DNA of 64,000 nt from Paenibacillus marchantiophytorum (GTDB lineage: Bacteria > Bacillota > Bacilli > Paenibacillales > NBRC-103111), in NCBI RefSeq assembly GCF_014640555.1, contig NZ_BMHE01000019.1, forward strand, positions 62,001 through 126,000, read 5' to 3'. Under the pieces are notes generated by a model, which worked only from the letters and a program-made list of their open reading frames with translations, did no database searches and was not told the origin of the DNA. Every line of letters begins with the position of its first letter. The first letter of the stretch is position 1. The position numbers and the translations under genes were made by a program. Below, one piece after another: positions 42,335 to 51,983 of this stretch.

Positions 42335-45300
42335 ATGATACGAACCAAACAAACTAAGATCAGTCTCGTACTGATCGCTTCATTGGCAGCATCTTTGTTC
42401 GGGTTTGCGGGTATTGCGCCTAGCCCTGTGTTAGCCGCTTCTGGTGATAGCCGTACAATTGCCTTAAAATCCGTAGCAACCGATAAGTACATAACCGCTG
42501 GTTCTTCCGGCGCTACCGAACTGAAAGCCAACGCAGACAAGGTTTGGTCTGGCGAACTCTTCGAGATGATCGAGCAAACGGACGGAGCTGTAGCTTTGAA
42601 ATCGAGAGCTAACAACCGCTATGTAACAGCAGGTTCGAGCAGCAGTTCAGCTCTCATAGCAACAGCGACGAGTGTCGGAGCGAGCGAGAAATTCGTTAAG
42701 ATCACGAACGCGGACGCAACCGTTTCTTTTAAATCCAAATTTAACAGTTACGTTTCCGCTCCAGACCTATCTTCAACGATCACGTCTGCCAAAACCGAAA
42801 TGAGTACCGCCACCAAATTTCAATTCACTTCCTTTGACTTTACGAAGCCGTTAAAAATTCTCGAGATCAAAGATCTAGAGAAACCTGCCAGCGGTGAGGC
42901 TAATTCTGTCGTTTCTGATCTCTCGTCTTTGCTAAGCACGAACTCTGCCTTTCAATTAGAGACGATGAGCATTAAGAAATTCGTAGCTCTGCGAGATGAG
43001 CTTGACGGGAAATACGATGCTATCTATTTCGGTAGAAGTTTATTCAATCCCACTTCAGAAACCGGCAGTAATCACAATACGCGATATGAAGAGAATGATA
43101 TTACGCCTCTTAAAGCGACGGAAATTACTGAAAAGTACATAAACAAAGGGCTTCCAGTTATCGTATATAGTGATTCAACGCAAAACCGCGGGGCTCTTTA
43201 TCAAGGTTACCTGAACAGCAACAACAACTGGACAAGTCTTCGCGGGAATTTGTATACCTTGTTTAAACCTTTTCAAACGACGCCTAAGAGCAACGTCATA
43301 TTCATCAACAAAACGGATATTGACACAGTCAGCGCTTTTGTGGCCAAAACGAATTTAGTAGAGATTTCAAATGTCAGGCCGCAATTGAATATTACGAGCA
43401 GACCGGACGATTTCACGCTTAGCGCTAACCGGGAGAAGAAGTACAAAGCAGGAGACACGCTTACCTACACATTTGATGTTTCCAATGTAAGAAATTTGAG
43501 TCAACGCAATCTTGTTGCCAATCTTTATCTCGGGATCGACAGCGTGCTTAAATTTGACGCCAAAAATCTTGTACAATCGGTTCCCGTCACATCACTGACT
43601 GGCAATACAATTAGCTTCCCTCTTCCCAAAGGTTATTCAGGCTTATACTACTGGAGACTTGAGTTGGTGGATCAAACGAGTGTTGGTAAATTGAAAGATT
43701 CTGCTTCTGGTGTTTTTCGATATAAGGATCAATCTCCAACCATTCAGGTACTTCAAGTAATTCCCGACTCGCAATCAGCCAACCAAACAAGCAGCTTGCT
43801 GTTGGAAGCTAACTTGCGACAAAATTATTTACACTCAACTGACTACGAGATTGCCATTAAAGTGATTGATTTCAGCACATTTAATTCAACCGAATTCAAA
43901 ACTTTAAACAGTAAATATGACATGCTGATCTTTGGCTTTAATGATTCTTATAATGGCACGGCCAAAATCTCTGATACGGCTGCAGACGCCGTCAAAGCTT
44001 ATATTGCAACAGGGCAAGGCGTTATGTTCACGCATGATACGGTTTATCAAGGCAATCAAACATGGATCACTAAGTTCCAAACGGATACTGGACAAATCGG
44101 ACCTATGACTAACATGGGGCTCAATGCACCCAATACGTCAACCTCAACGGTAAAAATTAATGAAGGATTACTTACAGAATTCCCCTTCTATATCAGCGAA
44201 GAAACGCCGCAAGTGGCAACTACACATGATCAATACTTCAGGCTGGATCTTAACGATCCCAAAGTCATTCCATGGTATAACATCAATGGCAGCGCTCGCG
44301 ATGTAGAAGATAGCTGGAATCATTATTATACCTACTCCAAAGGAAATGTGACGTATTCGGGCACAGGACATAATTTTGTTAATACAACAAGAAATAGTTC
44401 CTTCCCCGATTGGGAGCAGAAGCTATTCGTCAACACGATGTACCGTGCTTTCATTGGTTCGAATCATAAGCCAACCTTGGAAATATTAGCGCCCGTCCCC
44501 TTTTCGAGCAGCAGCAAAAATTATATGTCTGCCAACAGCGATATTTCGGTCAGTTTCAAAGCAGATGATCTAGATCTTTCTGATAAAACGACGGTTTCGT
44601 CAATCAAGTTAAAGTACAAAAATGCAGATGGCACCGATCGTGTGGACACCGTCCTTACAGGGCTGGAAAAACCGAAAGGTGAGACAGTTACTAGACCATT
44701 CCCCAATCCATTAGCTAACCGTGGTGGCGATCTGACCATTTCAGTTACGACTGCCGATCAAAGTGGCGCCTTGGAAACGAAAGAAGTCCTTGTTAAAGTC
44801 ATTAAATCTACAGGACTCAATCCTACTCGGACATTATCCAATGATCGCGTAGAGAAGAACACGCCAGTGACCATTAACTATGTAGTAAGCCCGATCGCAA
44901 TGGATTACAATGCAGCTTTTAACGTTGATGACCTTACTATTCAAAACATACATTACAAAGAAACCTTGCCCGCAAACCTTGAAATTATTTCATTGCCAGA
45001 AGGTTTTACTAAAACGAAAGACGCTGCGGTCGGCTATACCATTGAAGGTAATATCACGAACATCCCTTACCGCCAAGCCGGTAATAAATTTATCGCGGAT
45101 CCCAAATCTTTCAATATCATCGTTAAGCCATTGGCCAATGGCGATTATGCCCTTTCTGATGCAACCTTGACGTTCAAAGATTATAGTACCGTTTCAGATC
45201 AATCCATCCTTTTTACAAATCGACTGATCACGGCATTTACGAAATTAACTACTTTGAAATTGGATAATGTGACAATTGCCAAAGATGACACGACCAAATT

Positions 45301-46873
45301 GATTCCTAAATATGCGCCAACCGATTCCAGCTATGTTCGTGATACGGATTTCACATGGGTCTCCGATACCCCATCTATCGTAACTGTCGATAACACAGGC
45401 GTAGTGACTGGCAAAGCAGCCGGCGTCGCCAAAATCACAGCAACATCCAAAGATGGCAGCGGATTGTCTGCCGTATCAACGGTATCCGTTATTATCCCAG
45501 GACTCAATATTACTGGCCCATCAACGGTCAATGTCAATGAAATCATCCATCTTCAATCCTTGCTTGTTAAAGCAAGCGATAGCGAAAAGATCACGTCGAT
45601 TCAATGGATTTCTTCGAATGAAGCAATCGCCAAATTCACTAGTAACAACACAGATATTGGTGTTTTACAAGGTCGCTATCCTGGGCAGATTACCGTTACT
45701 TTAATTATCAATACGGATAAACCCAAACAATATACACAAACCTACACAGTAAGCGTAGTTGCGCCAATTACGAGCTTAGCGCTTGATGGCGATAAGAAGC
45801 TTGAGGTTGGCGATCAAATTACACTACATGCGGCGTATTCACCAGGTTATGCGACGAACACATCTTTAAATTGGTTATCTACAGATACGTCCAAAGTATC
45901 CATTACAACTACAGGATTAAATGCAAGCATTCCCGAAGGATATTCGACAATAAAAGCCTTAGCAGCAGGAACATCGCTAGTCCGAGTTCATTCAGGCTCG
46001 CTAACAGCAGAATCCAAAATCGACGTTATCCTGCCAGCTATTAACACTAACAGCACCACTACAATCTACTTAGGTGACGAACCTTCTAAACTTGATGTTA
46101 GTAATAACTTTCTAAACCCTGAGTTGCAGGAAATACGTTGGAAAACATCGGAAGAGAGTCAAAACATTGTGCGTCTGCAAGCAGATGGCACCATTACCGC
46201 CCTAAAAGTGGGAGCAATTACAGGCACAGTCACGGTAACATACAAAGGTAAATTGTACGAAAAAAACTTTACAGTTCTTGTAGAAAACCCGGTAAGATTA
46301 GTTAACATTGAAAGAAAGGATAAACTGGATGCAGCAGATACGAATGCGTCAATATTCATTGACAAAGATTCGTCGGTTGCTTTAACAGCTATTATCCAAA
46401 GACCTGATGCTATCCACACTGGATTTCAATGGTTCATTATTCAAGAAACTGGACAGGCAACCCTAGACAAGAATACAACGCAAGATGTTACGTTAACAGG
46501 TACAAGCAAGGGAACGATCAAAGTCAAAGTTTTAGTGGGGGGCAAAGAAGATATAAGAAATGTGACGATCACTCAGAACTTGACCAACGTTGCACTTCCA
46601 GATGGCCCTATTCGTTTAATTTTGAATACCAATACAAGCTCCTACGATCTTTGGCCACAAACAGTCATATCCCCAATTAAATGGAGAGATGAACTCAAGG
46701 GACGTTTGGAATGGAAAAGTGATGACCCTTCGATTGCCACAGTAAGTGGTAACGGTCTTGTTCAAGGATTCAAGCCTGGCACTACAACCGTAACACTGAC
46801 CTACAAAGATGACCCAACGATCTTAGATACCGTCAGAGTTATCGTGATTAAACAGTTTGACAATCGCTATTAA
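42335..46873 (+). CDS. Giant secreted surface protein with beta-trefoil and Big2-type domains
   Basis: A 1512-residue protein with a signal peptide (basic start, ISLVLIASLAASLFGFAG, cleavage near PVLAA at about 35). Residues ~40-170 contain internal repeats (VALKSRANNRYVTAGSSS) of a fascin/ricin-like beta-trefoil. Then come two alpha/beta regions resembling DUF5057 (about 172-350 and 470-710). From ~960 to the end there are about five Ig-like Big2-type repeats with motifs such as WVSDTPSIVTVDNTGVVTGK. No sortase, SLH or transmembrane anchor is present. AGGAGG precedes the ATG. It lies alone between two pil arms on the opposite strand; a role as pilus adhesin or tip protein is inference. Confidence 0.8.
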   Translation: MIRTKQTKISLVLIASLAASLFGFAGIAPSPVLAASGDSRTIALKSVATDKYITAGSSGATELKANADKVWSGELFEMIEQTDGAVALKSRANNRYVTAGSSSSSALIATATSVGASEKFVKITNADATVSFKSKFNSYVSAPDLSSTITSAKTEMSTATKFQFTSFDFTKPLKILEIKDLEKPASGEANSVVSDLSSLLSTNSAFQLETMSIKKFVALRDELDGKYDAIYFGRSLFNPTSETGSNHNTRYEENDITPLKATEITEKYINKGLPVIVYSDSTQNRGALYQGYLNSNNNWTSLRGNLYTLFKPFQTTPKSNVIFINKTDIDTVSAFVAKTNLVEISNVRPQLNITSRPDDFTLSANREKKYKAGDTLTYTFDVSNVRNLSQRNLVANLYLGIDSVLKFDAKNLVQSVPVTSLTGNTISFPLPKGYSGLYYWRLELVDQTSVGKLKDSASGVFRYKDQSPTIQVLQVIPDSQSANQTSSLLLEANLRQNYLHSTDYEIAIKVIDFSTFNSTEFKTLNSKYDMLIFGFNDSYNGTAKISDTAADAVKAYIATGQGVMFTHDTVYQGNQTWITKFQTDTGQIGPMTNMGLNAPNTSTSTVKINEGLLTEFPFYISEETPQVATTHDQYFRLDLNDPKVIPWYNINGSARDVEDSWNHYYTYSKGNVTYSGTGHNFVNTTRNSSFPDWEQKLFVNTMYRAFIGSNHKPTLEILAPVPFSSSSKNYMSANSDISVSFKADDLDLSDKTTVSSIKLKYKNADGTDRVDTVLTGLEKPKGETVTRPFPNPLANRGGDLTISVTTADQSGALETKEVLVKVIKSTGLNPTRTLSNDRVEKNTPVTINYVVSPIAMDYNAAFNVDDLTIQNIHYKETLPANLEIISLPEGFTKTKDAAVGYTIEGNITNIPYRQAGNKFIADPKSFNIIVKPLANGDYALSDATLTFKDYSTVSDQSILFTNRLITAFTKLTTLKLDNVTIAKDDTTKLIPKYAPTDSSYVRDTDFTWVSDTPSIVTVDNTGVVTGKAAGVAKITATSKDGSGLSAVSTVSVIIPGLNITGPSTVNVNEIIHLQSLLVKASDSEKITSIQWISSNEAIAKFTSNNTDIGVLQGRYPGQITVTLIINTDKPKQYTQTYTVSVVAPITSLALDGDKKLEVGDQITLHAAYSPGYATNTSLNWLSTDTSKVSITTTGLNASIPEGYSTIKALAAGTSLVRVHSGSLTAESKIDVILPAINTNSTTTIYLGDEPSKLDVSNNFLNPELQEIRWKTSEESQNIVRLQADGTITALKVGAITGTVTVTYKGKLYEKNFTVLVENPVRLVNIERKDKLDAADTNASIFIDKDSSVALTAIIQRPDAIHTGFQWFIIQETGQATLDKNTTQDVTLTGTSKGTIKVKVLVGGKEDIRNVTITQNLTNVALPDGPIRLILNTNTSSYDLWPQTVISPIKWRDELKGRLEWKSDDPSIATVSGNGLVQGFKPGTTTVTLTYKDDPTILDTVRVIVIKQFDNRY

Positions 46874-46875
46874 AT

Positions 46876-46926
46876 AAAAGAGGCTGCCTGCAAGTCATTT
46901 ATATGACTTGCAGGACAGCCTCTTTT
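46876..46926. terminator. Bidirectional terminator between the giant protein and the pilX-like gene
   Basis: A long stem AAAAGAGGCTG-CTGCAAGTCA / TGACTTGCAG-CAGCCTCTTTTT with small bulge; poly-A and poly-T flanks let it serve both converging genes. Confidence 0.92.
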
Positions 46927-48728
46927 TATTTAACTAACACTTTTTTGCCTCTATACAAGTTAATACCTTTAACACGAGGCAGCGAGGATAACTGATGCGT
47001 AAAAATGTCTTTATTATATTCAATAATAAATCTGGACTGCTTTTCATTTAAATTTTCTTGCCCTGGAGGTACCAGCAATGCGGTTAAATCAGCGGATTCA
47101 ATTGTGTTCCCTCTTACCGCATTGATTGTGAGATCATTTTTAGCAAAAAAACCGCCTCTAATCCAAAATACTGAGCCTACACCATATAGCTCCGCATAAG
47201 AATCCGTGTAAAAGAAAGCATCAAGTCGTGTGATCGAATCATTCGTCACTTTATCAGGATCATAACCACCCATCGGCAAAGGTTTAAATGAGTTGACACG
47301 AGAAATAAGGATTTCACCCTTTGATAATAGAACTAACTCTTTGGGATCACCTTTCAGATCAGGCAAACCTGTGATACTCGCATCTAAAATGTTCGTACTT
47401 CCTAATGAAAATATGGTAGCATCCATCTGAACATTGCCTTTAATATTTACATCGCCAGTAACGAGAATATTGCCCTTAACTTTCAGCGGATAGGTATCCG
47501 TGTTTTCTATCTCCAGATTTCCGTTAATAATAAACCAATAACTCGTGTAATAATTGGCTCCTGGCGTCACTGGAACTCTAGTAGATTTGGCTTCCTCTGA
47601 AAATACTAATTGCTTGATCTCTTCCCCGCTGCCCATCTTAAAATTACCGTTATACAGATAAGATTGTTGCGGCAGCTCTCTCTCATTAATAAACTTGATA
47701 TCTTTTTCTCTTTGATTCAGATACACTTTCCGCTGCTCTTCGGTATAAGTAGCCAGTTCTTCTATCACGGGATGCTGCAGCTTGTCAGTTCTGGCTTTCA
47801 AATAATCTTTAAAGCTCAGGCTACCTTTTTTATATTCTTTACTGATATCTAAGCGTTCAAAATTATTGCCGCTCAAAGACTCCGTTACTTTATCAATGAA
47901 GGACTCATCCATATTAAGTTCAACGAAATCATCCTTTGATTTTAGTTCGACCTGATCTTTGTCAATGCCCAGAACACGAGGGATCGTCGTCATCCCTTTA
48001 TCCGTTGTTTCATTGATACTTATGAAATCTGCTTGACTCGGTGTATCACCACAATAAGGAGTAACTTTGCTATTACAGTAAACAAAGTTATCGAGAGATT
48101 GCACAAACGCTCTCCCTTCTAACTGTGAATACCTGCCAACATTGGCTAGACTCTTAAAACCATTTTCATTGTTATAGATGTACTCAGCTTGATTTTTGAT
48201 CTTCAGTTTCTTCCCCGCGTACAAATCACCTCCGCGGAAATAAGGCGACCCGTTCAGAATTAAATCTCCTTCTGAGCCTGCTGCGTAATTAAGCACATCA
48301 GGGAACACATTGATGCCAACATTCTGTTCCAACTTTCTCTTTACACCGTCGATATTGGCTGTGACGATAATTTTAATTTGTGGAGTACCCGATGAAGTAT
48401 CTAGACTCACTTCTGTAATTGGTTTAATGAGAAATTCGGTCTCGACCTCATTTTCTGTTAGCGCCGGAAACATTTCAGTTAATTGTTCCCCAATTTTATC
48501 TGGATCAATATCATCTTTGTCATCCAACGTTGCCTTAATCCTTGCAACAGCCTCGTTCAGCGCCTTTTCAGCCAGATGTAAGCTCTGTACATCCTTTAAC
48601 TTGGTTTGACTTCTTGTCGCCCCCCCAATACTTGCGCTTAACACAGCAAGACCTAGTAACGTAAACACGATAATCATGAATAAGACGATTAAAAGAGCAG
48701 ATCCTTTTTCTTCTTTACAATGTCTCAT
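46926..48728 (-). CDS. PilX-like minor pilus assembly protein
   Basis: A 600-residue protein with a PilX/GspK-like N-terminus: MRHCKEEKGSALLIVLFMI, one hydrophobic helix and a SLHLAEKALNEAVARI helix with the typical AEKA pattern (residues 45-60). The Glu at +5 of true prepilins is missing, as in PilX/GspK. The long C-terminal part (150-600) includes beta-helix-like repeats: LEIENTDTYPLKVKGNILVT, GDVNIKGN and QMDATIFSLG. Two cysteine-containing patches occur at YCNSK and YCGDT. It is the last gene of the minor-pilin arm, after pilW- and pilV-like genes. Confidence 0.8.
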   Translation of the reverse strand: MRHCKEEKGSALLIVLFMIIVFTLLGLAVLSASIGGATRSQTKLKDVQSLHLAEKALNEAVARIKATLDDKDDIDPDKIGEQLTEMFPALTENEVETEFLIKPITEVSLDTSSGTPQIKIIVTANIDGVKRKLEQNVGINVFPDVLNYAAGSEGDLILNGSPYFRGGDLYAGKKLKIKNQAEYIYNNENGFKSLANVGRYSQLEGRAFVQSLDNFVYCNSKVTPYCGDTPSQADFISINETTDKGMTTIPRVLGIDKDQVELKSKDDFVELNMDESFIDKVTESLSGNNFERLDISKEYKKGSLSFKDYLKARTDKLQHPVIEELATYTEEQRKVYLNQREKDIKFINERELPQQSYLYNGNFKMGSGEEIKQLVFSEEAKSTRVPVTPGANYYTSYWFIINGNLEIENTDTYPLKVKGNILVTGDVNIKGNVQMDATIFSLGSTNILDASITGLPDLKGDPKELVLLSKGEILISRVNSFKPLPMGGYDPDKVTNDSITRLDAFFYTDSYAELYGVGSVFWIRGGFFAKNDLTINAVRGNTIESADLTALLVPPGQENLNEKQSRFIIEYNKDIFTHQLSSLPRVKGINLYRGKKVLVK

Positions 48729-48740
48729 TGCTTGTCTCCC

Positions 48741-49277
48741 TCAAAATCCGAATCTGCTTTCCAACTTGAGTTGATGTTTGATTTGCTTCTTATCCTCTTG
48801 TTCTAAAACTAATGTGACTTTAATTAAACCATCTCGGCACGCGCTTGCATTGCCACAATCAAGCTGAATGGAAGATCCATCCAATAGAATGGATTTTAAA
48901 TGATCTATTTTCCCCGTACCATTAGACGCGGTTGAATTAGCAATAAACAGTGCTGACTGATTGATTTTAATTTGCTTTTTGGGGATGATTTCATTGTGAA
49001 GCGGTGCTGTTCTTGTAAGTTCAATGCCATTTTCGTTTGCAATATTCGAAACGTATTCTGGACCAAAAGTATATAACTCCGTCATCACGGATGACATTAA
49101 TATATCTGCTTCGTCCCGTAAAGAGTTCTCGACAGTGACTTTATTGTAGGAGGTGAAGCCAAACGTTATAACGCCATAGATGGAGCCCATCACCAAAGAT
49201 AAGATAGATAATGAAGCAATTAGCTCGATAAGAGAGAATCCATCTTCTTTTTTATACAGGTCAGCGAATTTTTTCAT
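48741..49277 (-). CDS. PilW-like minor pilin
   Basis: A 178-residue prepilin-like protein. Leader KKFADLYKKEDG is followed by FSLIELIASLSILSLVMGSI with Glu at +5. The body has two cysteines near the C-terminus (DCGNASACRDG), probably forming a disulfide loop. Its ATG overlaps the pilV-like gene by 17 bp and has AGAAGG upstream, so translation is coupled. It lies 12 bp before the pilX-like gene. Confidence 0.83.
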   Translation of the reverse strand: MKKFADLYKKEDGFSLIELIASLSILSLVMGSIYGVITFGFTSYNKVTVENSLRDEADILMSSVMTELYTFGPEYVSNIANENGIELTRTAPLHNEIIPKKQIKINQSALFIANSTASNGTGKIDHLKSILLDGSSIQLDCGNASACRDGLIKVTLVLEQEDKKQIKHQLKLESRFGF

Positions 49278-49818
49278 TAATTACATATCCTTCTACAAAG
49301 ATTTGTTCCCTCGAGCCTTGGGCAGCACCAAGCTGCATGATACTCACCTTAATTGGAATTAAATACTGACTCATATTAACCTTAGGGTCATTCTTTTCAC
49401 TTTTCTGCTGGTACGTTACGGTTATCTCATAATCTCTCTCATTCACACTGGGACGCAGCACATGACCTATTCCCGCAAAATCATTTAAATATTTTTGTTT
49501 GTCTGGAGATGTACAGCTCAGAAACCCAGACTCCTGCACGAATGCACAATCTTTTAGAGAGATCACAGGATTTGCGCCCTCAAATTCGATATCTTTCTTA
49601 AAATAATTTTCTACATTGTTAAAATTCTGTTTCTCCATATAAAACAATGCATTGCGAGCCAAGTTCACCATAACGGTCTTATTCTGATTCCCTTTGTTAT
49701 ACGACATCGCATTAACGAAGAACGCCATCATGGCCATGGAGGCTACCGACAAAATCACCACGGCCGCCAAAACCTCGATGAGTGTAAAACCTTCTTCACG
49801 TGGTTCTCTTTTTTTCAT
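49261..49818 (-). CDS. PilV-like minor pilin
   Basis: A 185-residue prepilin-like protein with leader KKREPREEG and FTLIEVLAAVVILSVASMAM, including Glu at +5. Two cysteines (SLKDCAFVQESGFLSCTS) suggest a disulfide loop of about ten residues. It heads the three-gene minor-pilin arm; GGGAG precedes the ATG. Such minor pilins prime assembly and usually sit at the fibre tip. The promoter upstream is not clear in the AT-rich 100 bp before it. Confidence 0.85.
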   Translation of the reverse strand: MKKREPREEGFTLIEVLAAVVILSVASMAMMAFFVNAMSYNKGNQNKTVMVNLARNALFYMEKQNFNNVENYFKKDIEFEGANPVISLKDCAFVQESGFLSCTSPDKQKYLNDFAGIGHVLRPSVNERDYEITVTYQQKSEKNDPKVNMSQYLIPIKVSIMQLGAAQGSREQIFVEGYVINEKIR

Positions 49819-49914
49819 ATAGGCTTACTCCCGTTTTTGAATATAGGACTATTGTACCATATTTTCGTCAAGAGAAGCGAAATAACCTTTATAAAAAATG
49901 ACAAACTCAAATAG

Positions 49915-49950
49915 CAAAAAAGCCCAGCTCCCGAAGGAGCTAGACTTATT
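49915..49950 (-). terminator. Terminator of the aminolipid-type operon
   Basis: Minus-strand AGTCTAGCTCC-TTCG-GGAGCTGGGCT stem followed by TTTTTTGC, just after the YfhP-like gene. Confidence 0.88.
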
Positions 49951-49956
49951 TTCCAT

Positions 49957-50952
49957 TTAAACATATGGCGGATCCCACGCCTTCTTATCCCAACCTAACG
50001 TGTCGCTGACAACGTTCATATCGCGGTCCAGCAGTACGTTGACGCCGAATGACAGCTTTTGTCTATACCAGAAACGCACATCGCGCCACTGCACTTCGTA
50101 GCCGCCATTCTTCTCGCTCCAACTGACATGGATACGCTGCGCAAAGTGCAGAAAAGCTCTGACTCCATCCGTCGTCATTGTCGCCTTCACAATGGGATGT
50201 GTAGATTCATGTGAGTAATTAGAACTACTATACTCTTTCTCAAGAATCACATTCCCATCACGAATCTCACCCAAGTAGTATTGATGATCCCCCTCGATGA
50301 CGAATTGCCACTGGAACCAGTTAAGGCTCGGAATTAAATGACAAGTACCTTCGGCCAGGTTAAGTTTACTCTGAACTAACTGAATATTTCTCTTGCGCTG
50401 CGCAGCTCTAATCGCGATATAGAAGAAGCTAACCGCGTATATGAGGGCAAACATCTCCCCAATGTGAGCACCTCCAGCACCTCCCCAAACGAATAACCAA
50501 ATCAGAAGCCCTGCACTATGAAGTCCAAATAAGAAAGGTTCATACAGACTAAGCGTATCCAGATGAAACCATTTCTTCGAGAATGGGCGCAAGCATTGAA
50601 CCCCGTAAACGTTAAATAAATCGAGCGCAACATGAAGGACAACAGCCGCTAAGATCCAAGCATATAAGCTAAACAGATGCTCCCAAACGCCAAACATCGC
50701 CGCTAGCGGAAGGCTGATCAGTGCCGGCCAGATGAACAAGGCTGGCAGTGAATGCGTGAATCCCCGATGAACACGCAAATACGTTGCATAGCCTCTCAGG
50801 CGAGCCAGCGTATCGAAATCCGGGGCATGTGAACCAATTAGCGTACCCGCAAGTACGGCATGCGCCAAAGCAGGATCTTGTACAATCGCCGGTTCCAAAC
50901 AGGCTAATCCTGCAAGGGTGACACCGAATAATAAGTGACTTCCTGTATCCAT
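49957..50952 (-). CDS. Membrane-bound metal-dependent hydrolase family protein (YdjM/YfhP-like)
   Basis: A 331-residue membrane protein with at least four hydrophobic helices in the first 190 residues. The family motif pieces are GSHLLFGV, GSHAPDFDTLARL and VHRGFTHSLPALF, then LHVALDLFNVYG, giving the His and Asp residues of the YdjM/YfhP hydrolase family. The C-terminal 140 residues are soluble and beta-rich. It is the third gene after the OlsB-like and LpxL-type genes (33 bp gap), so it may act on the same membrane lipids, though YfhP function is not firmly known. Confidence 0.8.
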   Translation of the reverse strand: MDTGSHLLFGVTLAGLACLEPAIVQDPALAHAVLAGTLIGSHAPDFDTLARLRGYATYLRVHRGFTHSLPALFIWPALISLPLAAMFGVWEHLFSLYAWILAAVVLHVALDLFNVYGVQCLRPFSKKWFHLDTLSLYEPFLFGLHSAGLLIWLFVWGGAGGAHIGEMFALIYAVSFFYIAIRAAQRKRNIQLVQSKLNLAEGTCHLIPSLNWFQWQFVIEGDHQYYLGEIRDGNVILEKEYSSSNYSHESTHPIVKATMTTDGVRAFLHFAQRIHVSWSEKNGGYEVQWRDVRFWYRQKLSFGVNVLLDRDMNVVSDTLGWDKKAWDPPYV

Positions 50953-50985
50953 TTACTCATCACCAGTCCTTTGGATCAATATGTG

Positions 50986-51963
50986 CTAACCCGCTTCCGC
51001 TGTCGTCAAAGGCTTGCTGTCTTGCAAATCGGTGAAATCTAATTTGTGTGCACCCGCGTTTTCCCAGCGTTCATGCACATTAAACCAATAAAACCAAGAG
51101 GCTGGTTGTTCACGAATGACCTGTTCGATAAAAGAATTCAGAACGACGTTAGCCGCGGCACGTTCTTTACGTCCTGAATGCTCAAATTGCTTATATAATT
51201 CAATCGGAGTACCAAACACAAGACGATGATGGAATCCCTTCATCCGATAGCCGTAGAATGGAACCACAGGCACTTGAAGCTCCAGAGCTAGCATAGCTGC
51301 GCCTTCCGGGCTCCTCGTCAGCTTGCCGAACAGCCTGGTTAAGGAAAAGTTCGGCCGCCAGAAGTCACCGAGGATGAACACAACGCCGCCACGGAGCACG
51401 TGCCTTCTGAGCGTTCGGTACATTTCAAGCTGCGGCACGCTGTCATAATCCAATCCTTTGCAACCCAAAGCTGCGAACTTTCCATACAAAGGTTTGAGTT
51501 CCGGACTGCCGGCAGAGGCAACGGTCAGACAGTCAAATTTCTGACTCAAATACCAATAATAGAAGAAAAAGTTCCCGATATGCGGCGTGTAAACGACCAT
51601 TCCCTTCCCCATCGCAAGACGATAAGCTTCCTCTAGATGCTCCTCCCCCTGAACACTTAGAAAGGCCTTCGAATTTGCTTGCAGCTGATCCGAACGGAAC
51701 AAAATTTCGTACAAGGTAAACACAACATTTTGCAAATATTTCCTTGTAATTCTTGTGTAAGAATCGCCAGGCATTTCTCCCAAAAGATCGCTCAAATTTG
51801 ACTTCATTCGTCTCAGAAAGGTCGTGCCTACAGCTGCATACAGGATCAGCGACAGGACTGTACAACTATCTGCCATCAACCTATCCGGAAACATGCGCAA
51901 ACCTTTTTCAATGCGAGCAAGATTTCGTTCATTTGAGGTCAATCGTCCAATCCATTCGTACAA
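50986..51963 (-). CDS. LpxL-type lysophospholipid acyltransferase-like protein
   Basis: A 325-residue protein resembling the lipid A / phosphatidylinositol-mannoside acyltransferase family (PF03279-type). The key block is VVYTPHIGNFFFYYWYL around His128. The usual HX4D/E acid should be at residue 133, but it is Phe here. Other family-like segments: RSPEGAAMLALELQVPVVPFYG and WFYWFNVHERW. The TTG start at 51963 follows GGGAGG. It is the middle gene of a three-gene operon with the OlsB-like gene 20 bp upstream. Without the acid the enzyme may be inactive or use another base. Confidence 0.75.
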   Translation of the reverse strand: MYEWIGRLTSNERNLARIEKGLRMFPDRLMADSCTVLSLILYAAVGTTFLRRMKSNLSDLLGEMPGDSYTRITRKYLQNVVFTLYEILFRSDQLQANSKAFLSVQGEEHLEEAYRLAMGKGMVVYTPHIGNFFFYYWYLSQKFDCLTVASAGSPELKPLYGKFAALGCKGLDYDSVPQLEMYRTLRRHVLRGGVVFILGDFWRPNFSLTRLFGKLTRSPEGAAMLALELQVPVVPFYGYRMKGFHHRLVFGTPIELYKQFEHSGRKERAAANVVLNSFIEQVIREQPASWFYWFNVHERWENAGAHKLDFTDLQDSKPLTTAEAG

Positions 51964-51983
51964 CGTACAATCCTCCCTACTGC

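Noticed and set aside
42175..42615. 146-codon minus-strand frame overlapping the start of the giant surface protein
   Set aside because: Overlaps the signal peptide region of a well-supported gene and has no site or domain.
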